Under the pieces are notes generated by a model. It saw nothing but the letters and a program-made list of their open reading frames with translations, was not told where the DNA came from and did no database searches. From assembly GCA_003132305.1 (NCBI GenBank), contig PKXJ01000004.1, positions 32,129 through 86,796 on the forward strand: DNA of 54,668 bases, written 5' to 3'. Positions 8,492 through 16,894 of the stretch are shown here, one piece after another; position 1 is the first letter of the stretch, and each line of letters begins with the position of its first letter. This DNA is from Acidimicrobiaceae bacterium (lineage in GTDB: Bacteria; Actinomycetota; Acidimicrobiia; Acidimicrobiales; RAAP-2). A program made the position numbers and the translations under genes.

Positions 8492-9937
8492 ATGGCCGCA
8501 ACGGCAACCCTGAGACTCAGGCGAACGGGATTGGTATCAAGCCATTCAGATCGCGCTCGAACCTGGAAGGTCGTGATTGACGGGAGCGTCGTCGGTTCGA
8601 TCTCCAACGAACGGACGGTCGAGATTCCCGTCGAACCGGGTTCGCACGCCTTACGCGTCGAATCGACGCGATACCTTCTCAGTCCTGAAGTGTCGTTCGA
8701 GGCGATCGCCGGACAAGTCGTTGGTTTCTCATGCCATCCACGATCAGGAAGTCCCATCATTTTCACGCGGTGGCTCATCTGGCTACTCGCGTCACTGGTT
8801 AAACACGATCTCTGGATCGGTCTCCAGCTCGACGACGCCAGTTCGGCCAGTCACGGAGTCATGAGCGCCTCCGCTCGTAGGAGCATGCCCCGACCTGAAG
8901 TGGAGGCCAGCAGGATCCAGTCAGGTTTAGACGCACGGTCCGCAAGTGTTCGCGCTGAAACAATCACCAGCGTCCCGGCGCGCCCGGGCACGAAGGCTCA
9001 GTCAGCGCTCGTGGTCAGTGACTTGACCAAACGTTTCGGCGATCGGACCGCCTTCTCGGACGTCTCTTTCGATGTCGGCTACGGCGAGGTCTTCGGGTTC
9101 CTGGGCCCCAATGGCGCGGGCAAGACCACCATGGTCCGCACGCTTGGAACGTTGATCACGCCAACGTCGGGCTCGGCCACGGTGGCAGGAATCCCACTCA
9201 GCGCCGAGAATGGGGTGGAGATCCGCCAGCGCATTGCCATCATGCCCGAGTCGCCTGGGCTCTATCTTCGTTTGACCGTGACCGAGAATTTGGAGTACTT
9301 CGCCGGCCTCTACGGCCTGCACCACGCCGAGACACGAATCAGTGACGCCCTAGGGGCCGTCAACCTCGGCGACCGAGCATCTGATCTGTGCGGAGCTCTG
9401 TCGAAAGGTCTCCGCCAGCGGGTCGGTCTCGCGCGAACTCTGCTCAGTGACCCCGCGATCATGTTCCTTGACGAACCGACGTCGGGTCTCGATCCCGTCG
9501 CCTCGCTCGAGGTGCACAACTTGATCATTGGCCTGCGCCAGCAGGGAGTCACCATCTTTCTCACGACGCACCGGCTCGACGAGGCGGAAAAACTCTGCGA
9601 CCGAGTCGCCATTTTGAACACGACACTTCGCACCGTCGGTCGGACCGCGGAGCTGCGAGAGCAACTCTTCAAGAGGTCACTCGTCGTTAACGTCCTCGCG
9701 CCGCTCAGCGACCCGGACCAGTTCTTCGCCCGCGTTCCCACTGTCGAAGACTGGCGCTCTGATGGTCCGGGTTCGTACGTGCTCACGGTGTCAGATCCAA
9801 AGGTCGCGGCACCAGAAGTGACCCGCAGCCTCGTCGCTGCCGGCGTTGATGTTCTGTCCATTGGCGAAGCGAAGCATTCACTCGAAGACGTCTACCTCGA
9901 GTTGATCGCCGAAGACGTCGGGGCCCGCCAACCATGA
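8492..9937 (+). CDS. ABC transporter ATP-binding protein with extra N-terminal beta domain
   Basis: A 481-residue fusion. Residues 1-115 (LRRTG, then VVIDGSVVGSISN, PVEPGSHALRVES, and VSFEAIAGQVVGFSCHPRS) resemble small actinobacterial beta-sandwich proteins that normally stand alone. A poorly conserved linker covers about 115-170. The rest is an ABC-2-type ATPase with Walker A GPNGAGKTT (205-213), signature ALSKGLRQRVGLA (302-314), Walker B IMFLDEP (323-329), H-loop His360 and a C-terminal regulatory extension. It would drive the permease encoded next, which overlaps it by 4 bases. The substrate is unknown. AAGG stands before the ATG at 8492. Confidence 0.85.
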   Translation: MAATATLRLRRTGLVSSHSDRARTWKVVIDGSVVGSISNERTVEIPVEPGSHALRVESTRYLLSPEVSFEAIAGQVVGFSCHPRSGSPIIFTRWLIWLLASLVKHDLWIGLQLDDASSASHGVMSASARRSMPRPEVEASRIQSGLDARSASVRAETITSVPARPGTKAQSALVVSDLTKRFGDRTAFSDVSFDVGYGEVFGFLGPNGAGKTTMVRTLGTLITPTSGSATVAGIPLSAENGVEIRQRIAIMPESPGLYLRLTVTENLEYFAGLYGLHHAETRISDALGAVNLGDRASDLCGALSKGLRQRVGLARTLLSDPAIMFLDEPTSGLDPVASLEVHNLIIGLRQQGVTIFLTTHRLDEAEKLCDRVAILNTTLRTVGRTAELREQLFKRSLVVNVLAPLSDPDQFFARVPTVEDWRSDGPGSYVLTVSDPKVAAPEVTRSLVAAGVDVLSIGEAKHSLEDVYLELIAEDVGARQP

Positions 9938-10683
9938 TGGGCCTCGACGCGACACGGGTCCGCGCCGTCGTCCGCAAGGAACTGTTGGACTACCGGCGCA
10001 AACGTTCCATTGTCGTGTCGATGGTTCTGCTGCCGCTCCTCTTCCTTGTCGAACCCGTCGTTTCGATCTTTCTCGTCACGCCGCTGGATTCGGGATCAGC
10101 TCTCGATAACTACGTCGTTCTTCCTCTCCTCTACATGCTCTTGATGGCGGTCGTCATGCCGAGCACCCTCGCCGCGTTCACGGTGGTCGGCGAACGTGAG
10201 CAGGGGACGCTCGAGCCGTTGCTCACCACGCCACTTCGCGAACAAGAGTTCATCCTCGGCAAGGCCGCGGCGGTCATGATCCCCTCGGTGGCCCTCTCGT
10301 ACCTGGTGTACGGACTCTTCCTCGGCGCCGTTGCGCTTTTCGCCCATCCCGCCGTCGCCTCCGCCGTCTTCCACGACGGTCCCACACTTCTCGCGCTGTT
10401 CCTCTTCGCTCCGCTGGTGGCCGGCTGGTCCGTCGTGGTCGGAATGGCGGTCTCCGTCCGGGCCAGCGAAGTCCGCGTCGCCCAGCAGTTGGGGATGCTC
10501 GCGAGCTTTCCAATTATTGGCGTGGTCCTGTTGTTGGCAGTTGGTGTGATCCATCCGACCTTCACGGTCGCGATTGAGTTCGCGGCCGGGCTGCTAGTGA
10601 TCGACGTACTGGCACTACGAATCGTCTCACGGATGTTCGATCGGGAGCGGCTCGTGACTGGCGCTAAAGCCACAAGGGCTTGA
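9934..10683 (+). CDS. ABC-2 type transporter permease
   Basis: The 249-residue integral membrane protein has about six hydrophobic segments, at roughly 27-49, 60-85, 110-130, 150-173, 190-206 and 210-227. The ABC-2 hallmark VVGEREQGTLEPLLTTPLRE lies after the second segment. The N-terminal RAVVRKELLDYRRKRS is the usual cytoplasmic helix. Its ATG overlaps the stop of the ATPase gene, so the two form one exporter. Closest in style to Na+-efflux or multidrug ABC-2 permeases such as NatB, but the substrate cannot be read from sequence. Confidence 0.88.
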   Translation: MMGLDATRVRAVVRKELLDYRRKRSIVVSMVLLPLLFLVEPVVSIFLVTPLDSGSALDNYVVLPLLYMLLMAVVMPSTLAAFTVVGEREQGTLEPLLTTPLREQEFILGKAAAVMIPSVALSYLVYGLFLGAVALFAHPAVASAVFHDGPTLLALFLFAPLVAGWSVVVGMAVSVRASEVRVAQQLGMLASFPIIGVVLLLAVGVIHPTFTVAIEFAAGLLVIDVLALRIVSRMFDRERLVTGAKATRA

Positions 10684-10706
10684 ACGGTGCCGGCCGCGCG
10701 AAAGTC

Positions 10707-10720
10707 CCCGGCGAACCGGG
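10707..10720 (+). terminator. Hairpin downstream of the ABC exporter operon
   Basis: CCCGG-CGAA-CCGGG is a 5-bp stem with a four-base loop, 24 bases after the permease stop. There is no T tract, so it is a weak terminator candidate. Confidence 0.25.
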
Positions 10721-10975
10721 CTCAGGCACGCAGCACCTGATTCGAGATTCACGAAACTATCTACGAAGAACTTCCTCGGCACCGAGCGAATGCCCGGTGA
10801 GCGCTCAACGGCATTTCAACGAACTTTGAAAGACTCGTGAAGTAGGTAACTGTCAGATCGTGATGGGCTAACTGTGATACAAACGGAAACGCGCACTCAT
10901 TGATCCCCAGGAGCTGCACGGATAGAAGGCGTCTCGCGAACTGACGACGCCCATAGTGAACGGAAAGACTGATTT

Positions 10976-11908
10976 ATGGAACTACGAATATTCACTGAGC
11001 CCCAACAGGGAGCGACCTACGACCAAATTCTCGCGCTGGCGCTGGCAGCAGAGGAGGGCGGATTCGGCGCCTTCTTTCGCTCCGATCACTACCTCAAGAT
11101 GGGCGCGGTCACCGGACTGCCTGGACCGACCGACGCGTGGATCACGCTCGCCGCACTCGCCCGTGACACGAATCGAATTCGCCTCGGCACTCTTCTGACG
11201 GCCGCAACCTTTCGCTACCCGGGAGCGCTCGCGATCATCGTCGCGCAAGTTGACGCGATGAGTGGTGGGCGTGTGGAACTCGGACTGGGAGCGGGTTGGT
11301 ACGAGGAGGAGCACGCCGCCTACGGAATTCCCTTTCCCCCTATCGGTCAGCGCTTCGAGAAACTAGAGGAGCAGCTGTCGATCATTACGGGCCTGTGGGC
11401 GACGGAGGTTGGCGCCACGTTTGACTTTTCTGGGAAGCACTACTCACTGTCGAAGTGCCCGGCGCTTCCCAAGCCCGTTCAGTCACCGCGCCCGCCGATC
11501 ATCGTCGGGGGTCACGGCCGCAAACTGACGCCGCGCCTCGCCGCCAGATTCGCCGATGAGTTCAACGTTCCCTTCGATTCGTACGACGTGTGCAAATCAC
11601 AGTTCGAACTTGTCAGTGACGCCTGCGACGCGATTGACCGTGACCCCGGGTCCCTGGTTCGTTCCGCCGCCCTGGTCATCTGTTGCGGTCAGAACAGCGC
11701 CGACGTAGAGCGGCGCGCGTCCAACATCGGGCGTGACGTCGACGAACTAGCAACCAACGGGCTCGCCGGTTTGCCGGCACAGATAGTGGAGAAGGTTCAC
11801 GTTTATGGCGAACTGGGCATCACTCGGATCTATCTACAGATTTTGGATATGAGTGACCTTGAACACGTCGGCCTCATCGCGTCAGAGGTACTCCCGGCGG
11901 TGAAATGA
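10976..11908 (+). CDS. LLM-class F420-dependent oxidoreductase
   Basis: The 310-residue luciferase-like (bacterial luciferase fold TIM barrel) protein carries the family core GGRVELGLGAGWYEEEHAAYGIPFP (about 97-121, quoted in part: LGLGAGW 102-108) and RIRLGTLLTAATFRYP (67-82). Such proteins in actinobacteria usually use coenzyme F420, sometimes FMN, to oxidise or reduce small molecules. The overall form fits the TIGR03560-type subgroup. ATG 10976 follows GGAAAG at good spacing. It appears monocistronic and no partner suggests a substrate. Confidence 0.87.
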   Translation: MELRIFTEPQQGATYDQILALALAAEEGGFGAFFRSDHYLKMGAVTGLPGPTDAWITLAALARDTNRIRLGTLLTAATFRYPGALAIIVAQVDAMSGGRVELGLGAGWYEEEHAAYGIPFPPIGQRFEKLEEQLSIITGLWATEVGATFDFSGKHYSLSKCPALPKPVQSPRPPIIVGGHGRKLTPRLAARFADEFNVPFDSYDVCKSQFELVSDACDAIDRDPGSLVRSAALVICCGQNSADVERRASNIGRDVDELATNGLAGLPAQIVEKVHVYGELGITRIYLQILDMSDLEHVGLIASEVLPAVK

Positions 11909-11991
11909 AAGTAGTGAAGGTCGACCTCGAAGACTGAGTAGTCGAGAGTCGAACTTCGAGGTGGCCGAGTTACGCGGGCACCGCCGCCGCG

Positions 11992-12723
11992 TCAATCCCT
12001 CTCCAAAATGGCGACGTACGGTTCACTCGGTCGCGATCCCAGTACGCGGGCTTGGTGCCAACCGGTCCCGCGAAGTATGACTCGCATCTCACTTCGAGAG
12101 ACGAAGAGCCAAGGGAACCAAGGGCTCACTAGGTTGCCGTAGCGGTACCGCAAGCGGGACTGGCCCGGGGAATTACCGAGTTCGACGTTGCGACGGTAGT
12201 AGGCCCGATCGAACGCGGGGGCGCCCCCGCAGTACGCGTTCGTGCTCTCGGCAAAGATTCGTACGCCCGGATTCGTTTTTTTCGCCCATCCGGACAGAAT
12301 CTCGCGGGCGTGCTTTGGTGTCCCGAACAGTCCGAAGTTGTTTCCGAACAATACGATCGTGTCGAATGATCCAATCCGGTTCATCAGGGAGTCGATCGAC
12401 ATGCACCAGACTTCTTTCACTCCGACAATCCTCGCCGCTCGGACTGCGAGAGGTGACGAGTCGAGACCGACAACGTCGAAGCCACGCTGCTGGAGATGCA
12501 ACGCAACCCGGCCGGCGCCACAACCCACGTCGAGGACGCGACCACGCATGTAGCGAAGCGACTGGCGCTCGGCTCGTGGCCATTCTTTGAACGTGGACAG
12601 GTACACCTCACGGCCGGCACCGGTATCGGTGAATCCATCGTTACGTTCGACCGTCTCGGGGATCGTGCCACCTTGTGCCCAGTCCAAGAGCGCGCGCCCG
12701 AATGCGTCCCCACCCGTTTTCAT
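11992..12723 (-). CDS. Class I SAM-dependent methyltransferase
   Basis: The 243-residue protein has the SAM-binding motif I VLDVGCGAGRVALHL (LDVGCGAG at 64-71), motif II VVGLDSS and motif IV SFDTIVLFGNNFGLFG. The ATG at 12723 is chosen because the frame further upstream (to 12924) gives low-complexity sequence unlike the family. The N-terminus MKTGGDAFGRALLDWAQGG also matches the alpha-helical lead-in of small-molecule methyltransferases. The C-terminal part, FVSRSEMRVILRGTGWHQARVL, closes the fold. No substrate clue comes from the neighbours. Confidence 0.82.
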   Translation of the reverse strand: MKTGGDAFGRALLDWAQGGTIPETVERNDGFTDTGAGREVYLSTFKEWPRAERQSLRYMRGRVLDVGCGAGRVALHLQQRGFDVVGLDSSPLAVRAARIVGVKEVWCMSIDSLMNRIGSFDTIVLFGNNFGLFGTPKHAREILSGWAKKTNPGVRIFAESTNAYCGGAPAFDRAYYRRNVELGNSPGQSRLRYRYGNLVSPWFPWLFVSRSEMRVILRGTGWHQARVLGSRPSEPYVAILERD

Positions 12724-13337
12724 GTCGCTGCTGGAGCCCCTCGATGTGCGTGACGGTAACCGGTGATCATGTCGTAGAGAATCGTCTTCGTCCGGACATC
12801 CGGCGAAGATCGGAGCGGCCTCCCCCGAAGAAACCACTCCGAGCACGAGCATGCCACTGAATTGGCTATCGCCGCAAATTCCGCTCGCTCCAACTTTTAC
12901 TGGTCGGGAGTCTTTGACTCCCACCGGGACGCGCCGACGAAATCACGATGGTTGAAATGACGAATCGACAACGCCAGTCTATTCAAGCAAAACGTGACGG
13001 CTGCGTACACCCAGAAGCCTTCGAGGAGTTGGTGGCGCGCAAGCGGAGAACGATTCGAGTTCCCTCATCTCGACAAAGAATTCACGTGATGAGAGTGAAG
13101 TTTCACGTGGTTAGTGACGCTTTACGACACACTTCATTTCGAAATACTGCCCGCGCTTACGGACGCGTTCTGGCGCCAGATCGCCAAGTCTCGAGCGACG
13201 CAGCTGGAAGCGCTGTCCCTCTTGTCCTGTGCAATGAAGTCAACTGAGGCGCACGCTCACGGCCTGACGGGACTCGCTACTCATTCCCCCTGATGAGATG
13301 ACACCGGTGTGAACTCTTAGCGCGTAAAGATAGGGGC

Positions 13338-13511
13338 GTGGAAAACCGCGGAAAGACACTGGCCATCGGTGGCAATCCTTCCGGGCGAACGCACTTTGTT
13401 GCTGCCGTCAAACGGACCTCAACACTTTGCGGCCTCCGGTGCACCGGCCTCCCGGTTCAAAGCACGGTGGACTGCAATCTGTGCCTGCAGTTATCACATT
13501 CGGGGCAGTGA
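13338..13511 (+). CDS. Possible small Cys-rich (zinc-binding) protein
   Basis: A 57-codon frame from GTG 13338. The segment RTSTLCGLRCTGLPV followed by TVDCNLCLQL resembles a short actinobacterial module of form TLCG....(V)DC..CL, in which a Cys and a downstream CxxC could bind a metal. Four cysteines lie within 21 residues. A purine-rich TAGGGG stands just before the start. It has no neighbour linkage. It may be real, a relic or chance; the pattern match is from memory. Confidence 0.4.
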   Translation: MENRGKTLAIGGNPSGRTHFVAAVKRTSTLCGLRCTGLPVQSTVDCNLCLQLSHSGQ

Positions 13512-13933
13512 CCACCTTGAATCATTCGACACTCTGAACAGATCGCTCGTTCGATTCTTGGTCTACCAGTAGAGCTTGGACGAATTCTTCGAAGCGTGAA
13601 CTTACCAGCAGACTTCGACGGCCAGTCGCTGCGCTTCGAATCCTCTCGCTCGTGACGAGCTCGTACGTCCGCGTTCGGTCACGTCGCATCGGGACCGCCG
13701 AACAACTGCCGTGGCCAAAAGCGTTGGACCAAGAATACTGATCGGATTGATGAAATCCTGGTAGGACATGATCAGAAGTGACCTTCAATCGAAGCACCAC
13801 TTCCACGGATAATCGGAAAACTTTTATTTGGGAGATGGTCACCAGTCGATCGAGTTGGAAACTGGGCCACTTCCGGTATTTGCGCTGACGTTGTGATTTC
13901 GTTGTCATCAATTTGATGTGACTGAATGAGGAT

Positions 13934-13966
13934 TGTCCGTTGACTATCCGTTGGCTGTCCATTGAC
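13934..13966. repeat. Three tandem imperfect 11-base repeats
   Basis: TGTCCGTTGAC, TATCCGTTGGC and TGTCCATTGAC follow one another directly. They sit about 230-270 bases before the GGDEF-EAL start in non-coding DNA and could be binding sites for a regulator or simple replication slippage. Confidence 0.5.
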
Positions 13967-14199
13967 TTTTGAACACTACGAAGGGGAAGCGCCTTGTCAT
14001 GAAGTTCGAAGCCTTTGTACAAGCGCACGGCACCGAGCCCATCCATTCGGATTCTTTTCCCGAAGGGCAGGAGTAGAGGGACCATGGCTTCAGAACGTCG
14101 CCATCACCAAGCGGCCCGAGACCAAGATGAGACATCTTGGTGGTGTGGACTCACGCCACTCGGCGCGCACGCGTATCCTCACGTCACGGGAACGCCAAA

Positions 14200-16578
14200 G
14201 TGACCAGGTTGAAGTCCCAGCCCGTGACTACTTCGACGCGCTTTCGAGACTTCGTTCGCGCTGCTTCGTCGAATAGATTCCAGTTCTACTCTCAACTCGT
14301 CTCGATCACCTTGGTCGTTGCCTACGCGGTGTCGCTGACGACCACTCTTCATTCCTCATCGGGATCTTCATCCGCGCTCATAAGTTGGCTCGGGCGGATT
14401 GCGACCGTGTCGCCCGTCGCTCCCATCTTCGCTCGGGTACGTAAACGGACGGAGCTTCGAAGCGCCTGGTTCATGCTGGGGCTGGGCATCCTGCTCTTCA
14501 ATCTCGCCAGCCTCCTGAGTTCGTCCCCTCTCATGAAGGTGACTCGCTTCGTGTCGCCAACACCTCGCGACGTCGTCTTTCTCCTCTCCTACTTCGCCGT
14601 CGCTGCCGCAGTCGCCGTCGTGATGCAGCAGTCCTTCGGTCCTCGCGCCAACAGCGTGCGTCTCGACGGGATCATTGCCAGTCTGACCCTGGCGTCGTTG
14701 GCGTCCATGTACTGGTTCAAGCAGGACATCGAGATTAGAGGTCGGCCGCTCATCGCGGAACTGAGCATCTTCAATCCAATTCTCGTGATGGCCCTACTGG
14801 TTCTGCTCCTCGCCGGCCTCGTGCCAAAGCACTTCCGCTCCGATACGACGACCTCTTTTCTCATCGTTGGCTTGACCGCCTTTGCCGTCAGCGACGTCAT
14901 CCAGTTGAACCAAACGGTGTTTGCCTCGCCGGCCTTCGGGGCACTGGTCAGTGCCTCACGTCCCGCTGGACTCTGTTGCCTGGCGTTAGCCGCCTGGCCG
15001 CGAGTCGATCGACGAAGCGAGTCGCGGGGCTTCTTGGTACCGCCGCGCGGCCTCAACCTCATCCCGACCATCTTCGGGACGCTGTCGGTTGCAATACTCG
15101 CCGTCTCTATCGCCCGATCCATTTCGGAGGCCACGAAGTTCATGGCGCTCGGCTCTTTGATGCTCGTGATAATTCGCATGGTCATGACCCAGGGTGAAGT
15201 ACGCCATCTGGGCAAGTCGAACTTTGTCGAAGCACGGACCGATCACGTCACCGGTCTATCGAATCGCCGTGCCTTCCTGGAAGATGGTGCGTCAAAACTC
15301 GCCTCACTCAAACCAACCCAGCAGCTTGGCATCGTCCTGCTAGACCTCGACGGATTCAAGGAAGTGAACGATTCCATCGGTCACGCCTACGGTGATGAAC
15401 TGCTGAAGATCGTGGGCCAACGCTTCGCCCGCCGGATTGCCGATCGCGGCTCGGTCGCACGCCTCGGTGGCGACGAGTTCGCCTACACTTTCGTCATCGA
15501 CGCCGAGCTGGACCCGACCGCCTCGGCCAAGGAACTCGCCCGGACGCTCTCTAAGCCCGTGTCGCTCGACGGCACGAATGTTCACGTGAACGCGAGCGTG
15601 GGCGTCGCCATCTGGCCCCAACACGGCTCAACTCACGCCGAACTGCTTCGCAGTGCCGACGTGGCAATGTACGAAGCCAAGCGCAACCACCTCGGCGTGT
15701 GCGTCTATCGCGACGACATTGACGTCAACAGCCGCGAACGCCTCTCGTTGACCAATGAGTTGCGCACCGCGATCGAACGACGTCGCCTCACGCTGCACTT
15801 CCAACCGACTCGCGACCTACGCACCAACACGGTGCACGGCGTAGAAGCGCTCGTGCGCTGGCAGCACCCGACGTTGGGTCTTCTCCAACCCGACGATTTC
15901 ATTCCCCTCGCCGAACGGGCGGGCCTGATCATGCCCTTGACGCGCAGCGTGCTGGAACTGGCCATCGCCGAACTCTCACGCCTGGACCGCAACGGCCACT
16001 CACTACAAATGAGTGTGAACATCTCGCGCTGGGACCTGATGGATCAGCAGTTAGCTGTGTCTATCGACCGTATGCTCCAGTGGCACAACATCTCGGCCGA
16101 TCGGATCACGCTGGAGGTCACTGAGTCGTGCCTGAGTCAAGACCCGGTTCGCGCAAAGATGAGCCTCGAGAGGCTGAGGTTGGCGGGGGTCAAGATCTCC
16201 ATTGACGACTTCGGCGTCGGGTACTCGTCCATGTCACAACTTCTCGAACTTCCGGTGGATGAACTCAAGATTGACAAGTCATTCGTACTGGCCCTCGACT
16301 CCGACACCCGGGCCATCTCGCTGATCCGCTCCATGATTGAAATGTCCCGGGCCCTCAGTCTGGTAGTTATCGCCGAGGGGATTGAGAACGCCTGGAACTA
16401 CGAATCGCTGCGCGACGTGGGCGTCGACATTATCCAGGGTCACTACTTGTCTCGACCGCTCACCAGCGCCCAATTGGATGACTACCTGTTGTCCGAAGCG
16501 AGTCGCAGCGACTTCCCAGACGATCTCGACCTCACCGATGAGCGCTACGCGTCGATCACCCACTTGCGCGTCGTGTAG
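14200..16578 (+). CDS. Membrane-bound GGDEF-EAL cyclic-di-GMP signalling protein
   Basis: A 792-residue protein with about eight to ten N-terminal membrane helices (residues about 30-330), a GGDEF domain (about 345-515) and an EAL domain (about 525-770). The cyclase signature RLGGDEF is intact (GGDEF at 423-427). The aligned RxxD inhibitory site is not conserved. The EAL domain keeps EALVRW (549), VNISRWDL, LEVTES, IDDFGVGYSS, LKIDKSF and VIAEGIE, so phosphodiesterase activity is expected. GTG 14200 is preferred to the TTG at 14137, because GGGA precedes it. Being long and alone, it likely senses a membrane or external signal. Confidence 0.9.
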   Translation: MTRLKSQPVTTSTRFRDFVRAASSNRFQFYSQLVSITLVVAYAVSLTTTLHSSSGSSSALISWLGRIATVSPVAPIFARVRKRTELRSAWFMLGLGILLFNLASLLSSSPLMKVTRFVSPTPRDVVFLLSYFAVAAAVAVVMQQSFGPRANSVRLDGIIASLTLASLASMYWFKQDIEIRGRPLIAELSIFNPILVMALLVLLLAGLVPKHFRSDTTTSFLIVGLTAFAVSDVIQLNQTVFASPAFGALVSASRPAGLCCLALAAWPRVDRRSESRGFLVPPRGLNLIPTIFGTLSVAILAVSIARSISEATKFMALGSLMLVIIRMVMTQGEVRHLGKSNFVEARTDHVTGLSNRRAFLEDGASKLASLKPTQQLGIVLLDLDGFKEVNDSIGHAYGDELLKIVGQRFARRIADRGSVARLGGDEFAYTFVIDAELDPTASAKELARTLSKPVSLDGTNVHVNASVGVAIWPQHGSTHAELLRSADVAMYEAKRNHLGVCVYRDDIDVNSRERLSLTNELRTAIERRRLTLHFQPTRDLRTNTVHGVEALVRWQHPTLGLLQPDDFIPLAERAGLIMPLTRSVLELAIAELSRLDRNGHSLQMSVNISRWDLMDQQLAVSIDRMLQWHNISADRITLEVTESCLSQDPVRAKMSLERLRLAGVKISIDDFGVGYSSMSQLLELPVDELKIDKSFVLALDSDTRAISLIRSMIEMSRALSLVVIAEGIENAWNYESLRDVGVDIIQGHYLSRPLTSAQLDDYLLSEASRSDFPDDLDLTDERYASITHLRVV

Positions 16579-16894
16579 CAACAAGACCTCGCGCTACTTA
16601 CGAAACTTCAGTTTTCCACTCGCTTTGCGCCGCGGAGTTCCGCAAGCGTGGAGGCGTCAGATCGGTTCGCCATCCAGCAGGGGGTCGACGTCAATTCTGG
16701 TCAATGTTCAGTGGGACAATCTCGAAGATCGAGTAACAACGATGACCATCGCCGGTTTAGTCGGGTGTGTCCAAAGTCGGGCCGCGATGAAGCGTCGTCG
16801 TCGGCGTAGCTGGCACGTCTCCACCGAAATAACGACACGCGCAACAAAAGTGGTCCACTAAAAGTTTCTTCCAGGAGCGCCCTCGAACACATTC
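16579..16894. other. Convergent intergenic region
   Basis: These 316 bases lie between the GGDEF-EAL gene and the leftward Asp-box protein gene. Nothing recognisable was found on either strand. There is no obvious strong hairpin with a T run. Confidence 0.35.

Larger units (their letters stand above)
12724..14199. other. Gene-poor region
   Basis: Almost 1.5 kb has only one plausible short gene (13338-13511). Open frames on both strands, including one of 187 codons on the minus strand at 13522-14085, have unremarkable compositions and no motifs I recognise. Local AT content is higher around 13740-13950. A triple 11-base repeat is at 13934-13966. It could be a decayed locus or a long regulatory leader for the GGDEF-EAL gene. 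Confidence 0.35.

Noticed and set aside
13454-13470. GGTTCAAAGC, resembling a tRNA T-loop
   Set aside because: Flanking bases do not form T, anticodon and acceptor stems. No tRNA could be folded here or at the similar 26341 site.
13522-14085. 187-codon minus-strand frame in the gene-poor region
   Set aside because: Composition and codon choice look random, no motif is recognised, and there is no ribosome-binding site.
16579-16894. Possible insertion-sequence relic between the GGDEF-EAL and Asp-box genes
   Set aside because: Translations in all frames gave no convincing transposase motif.
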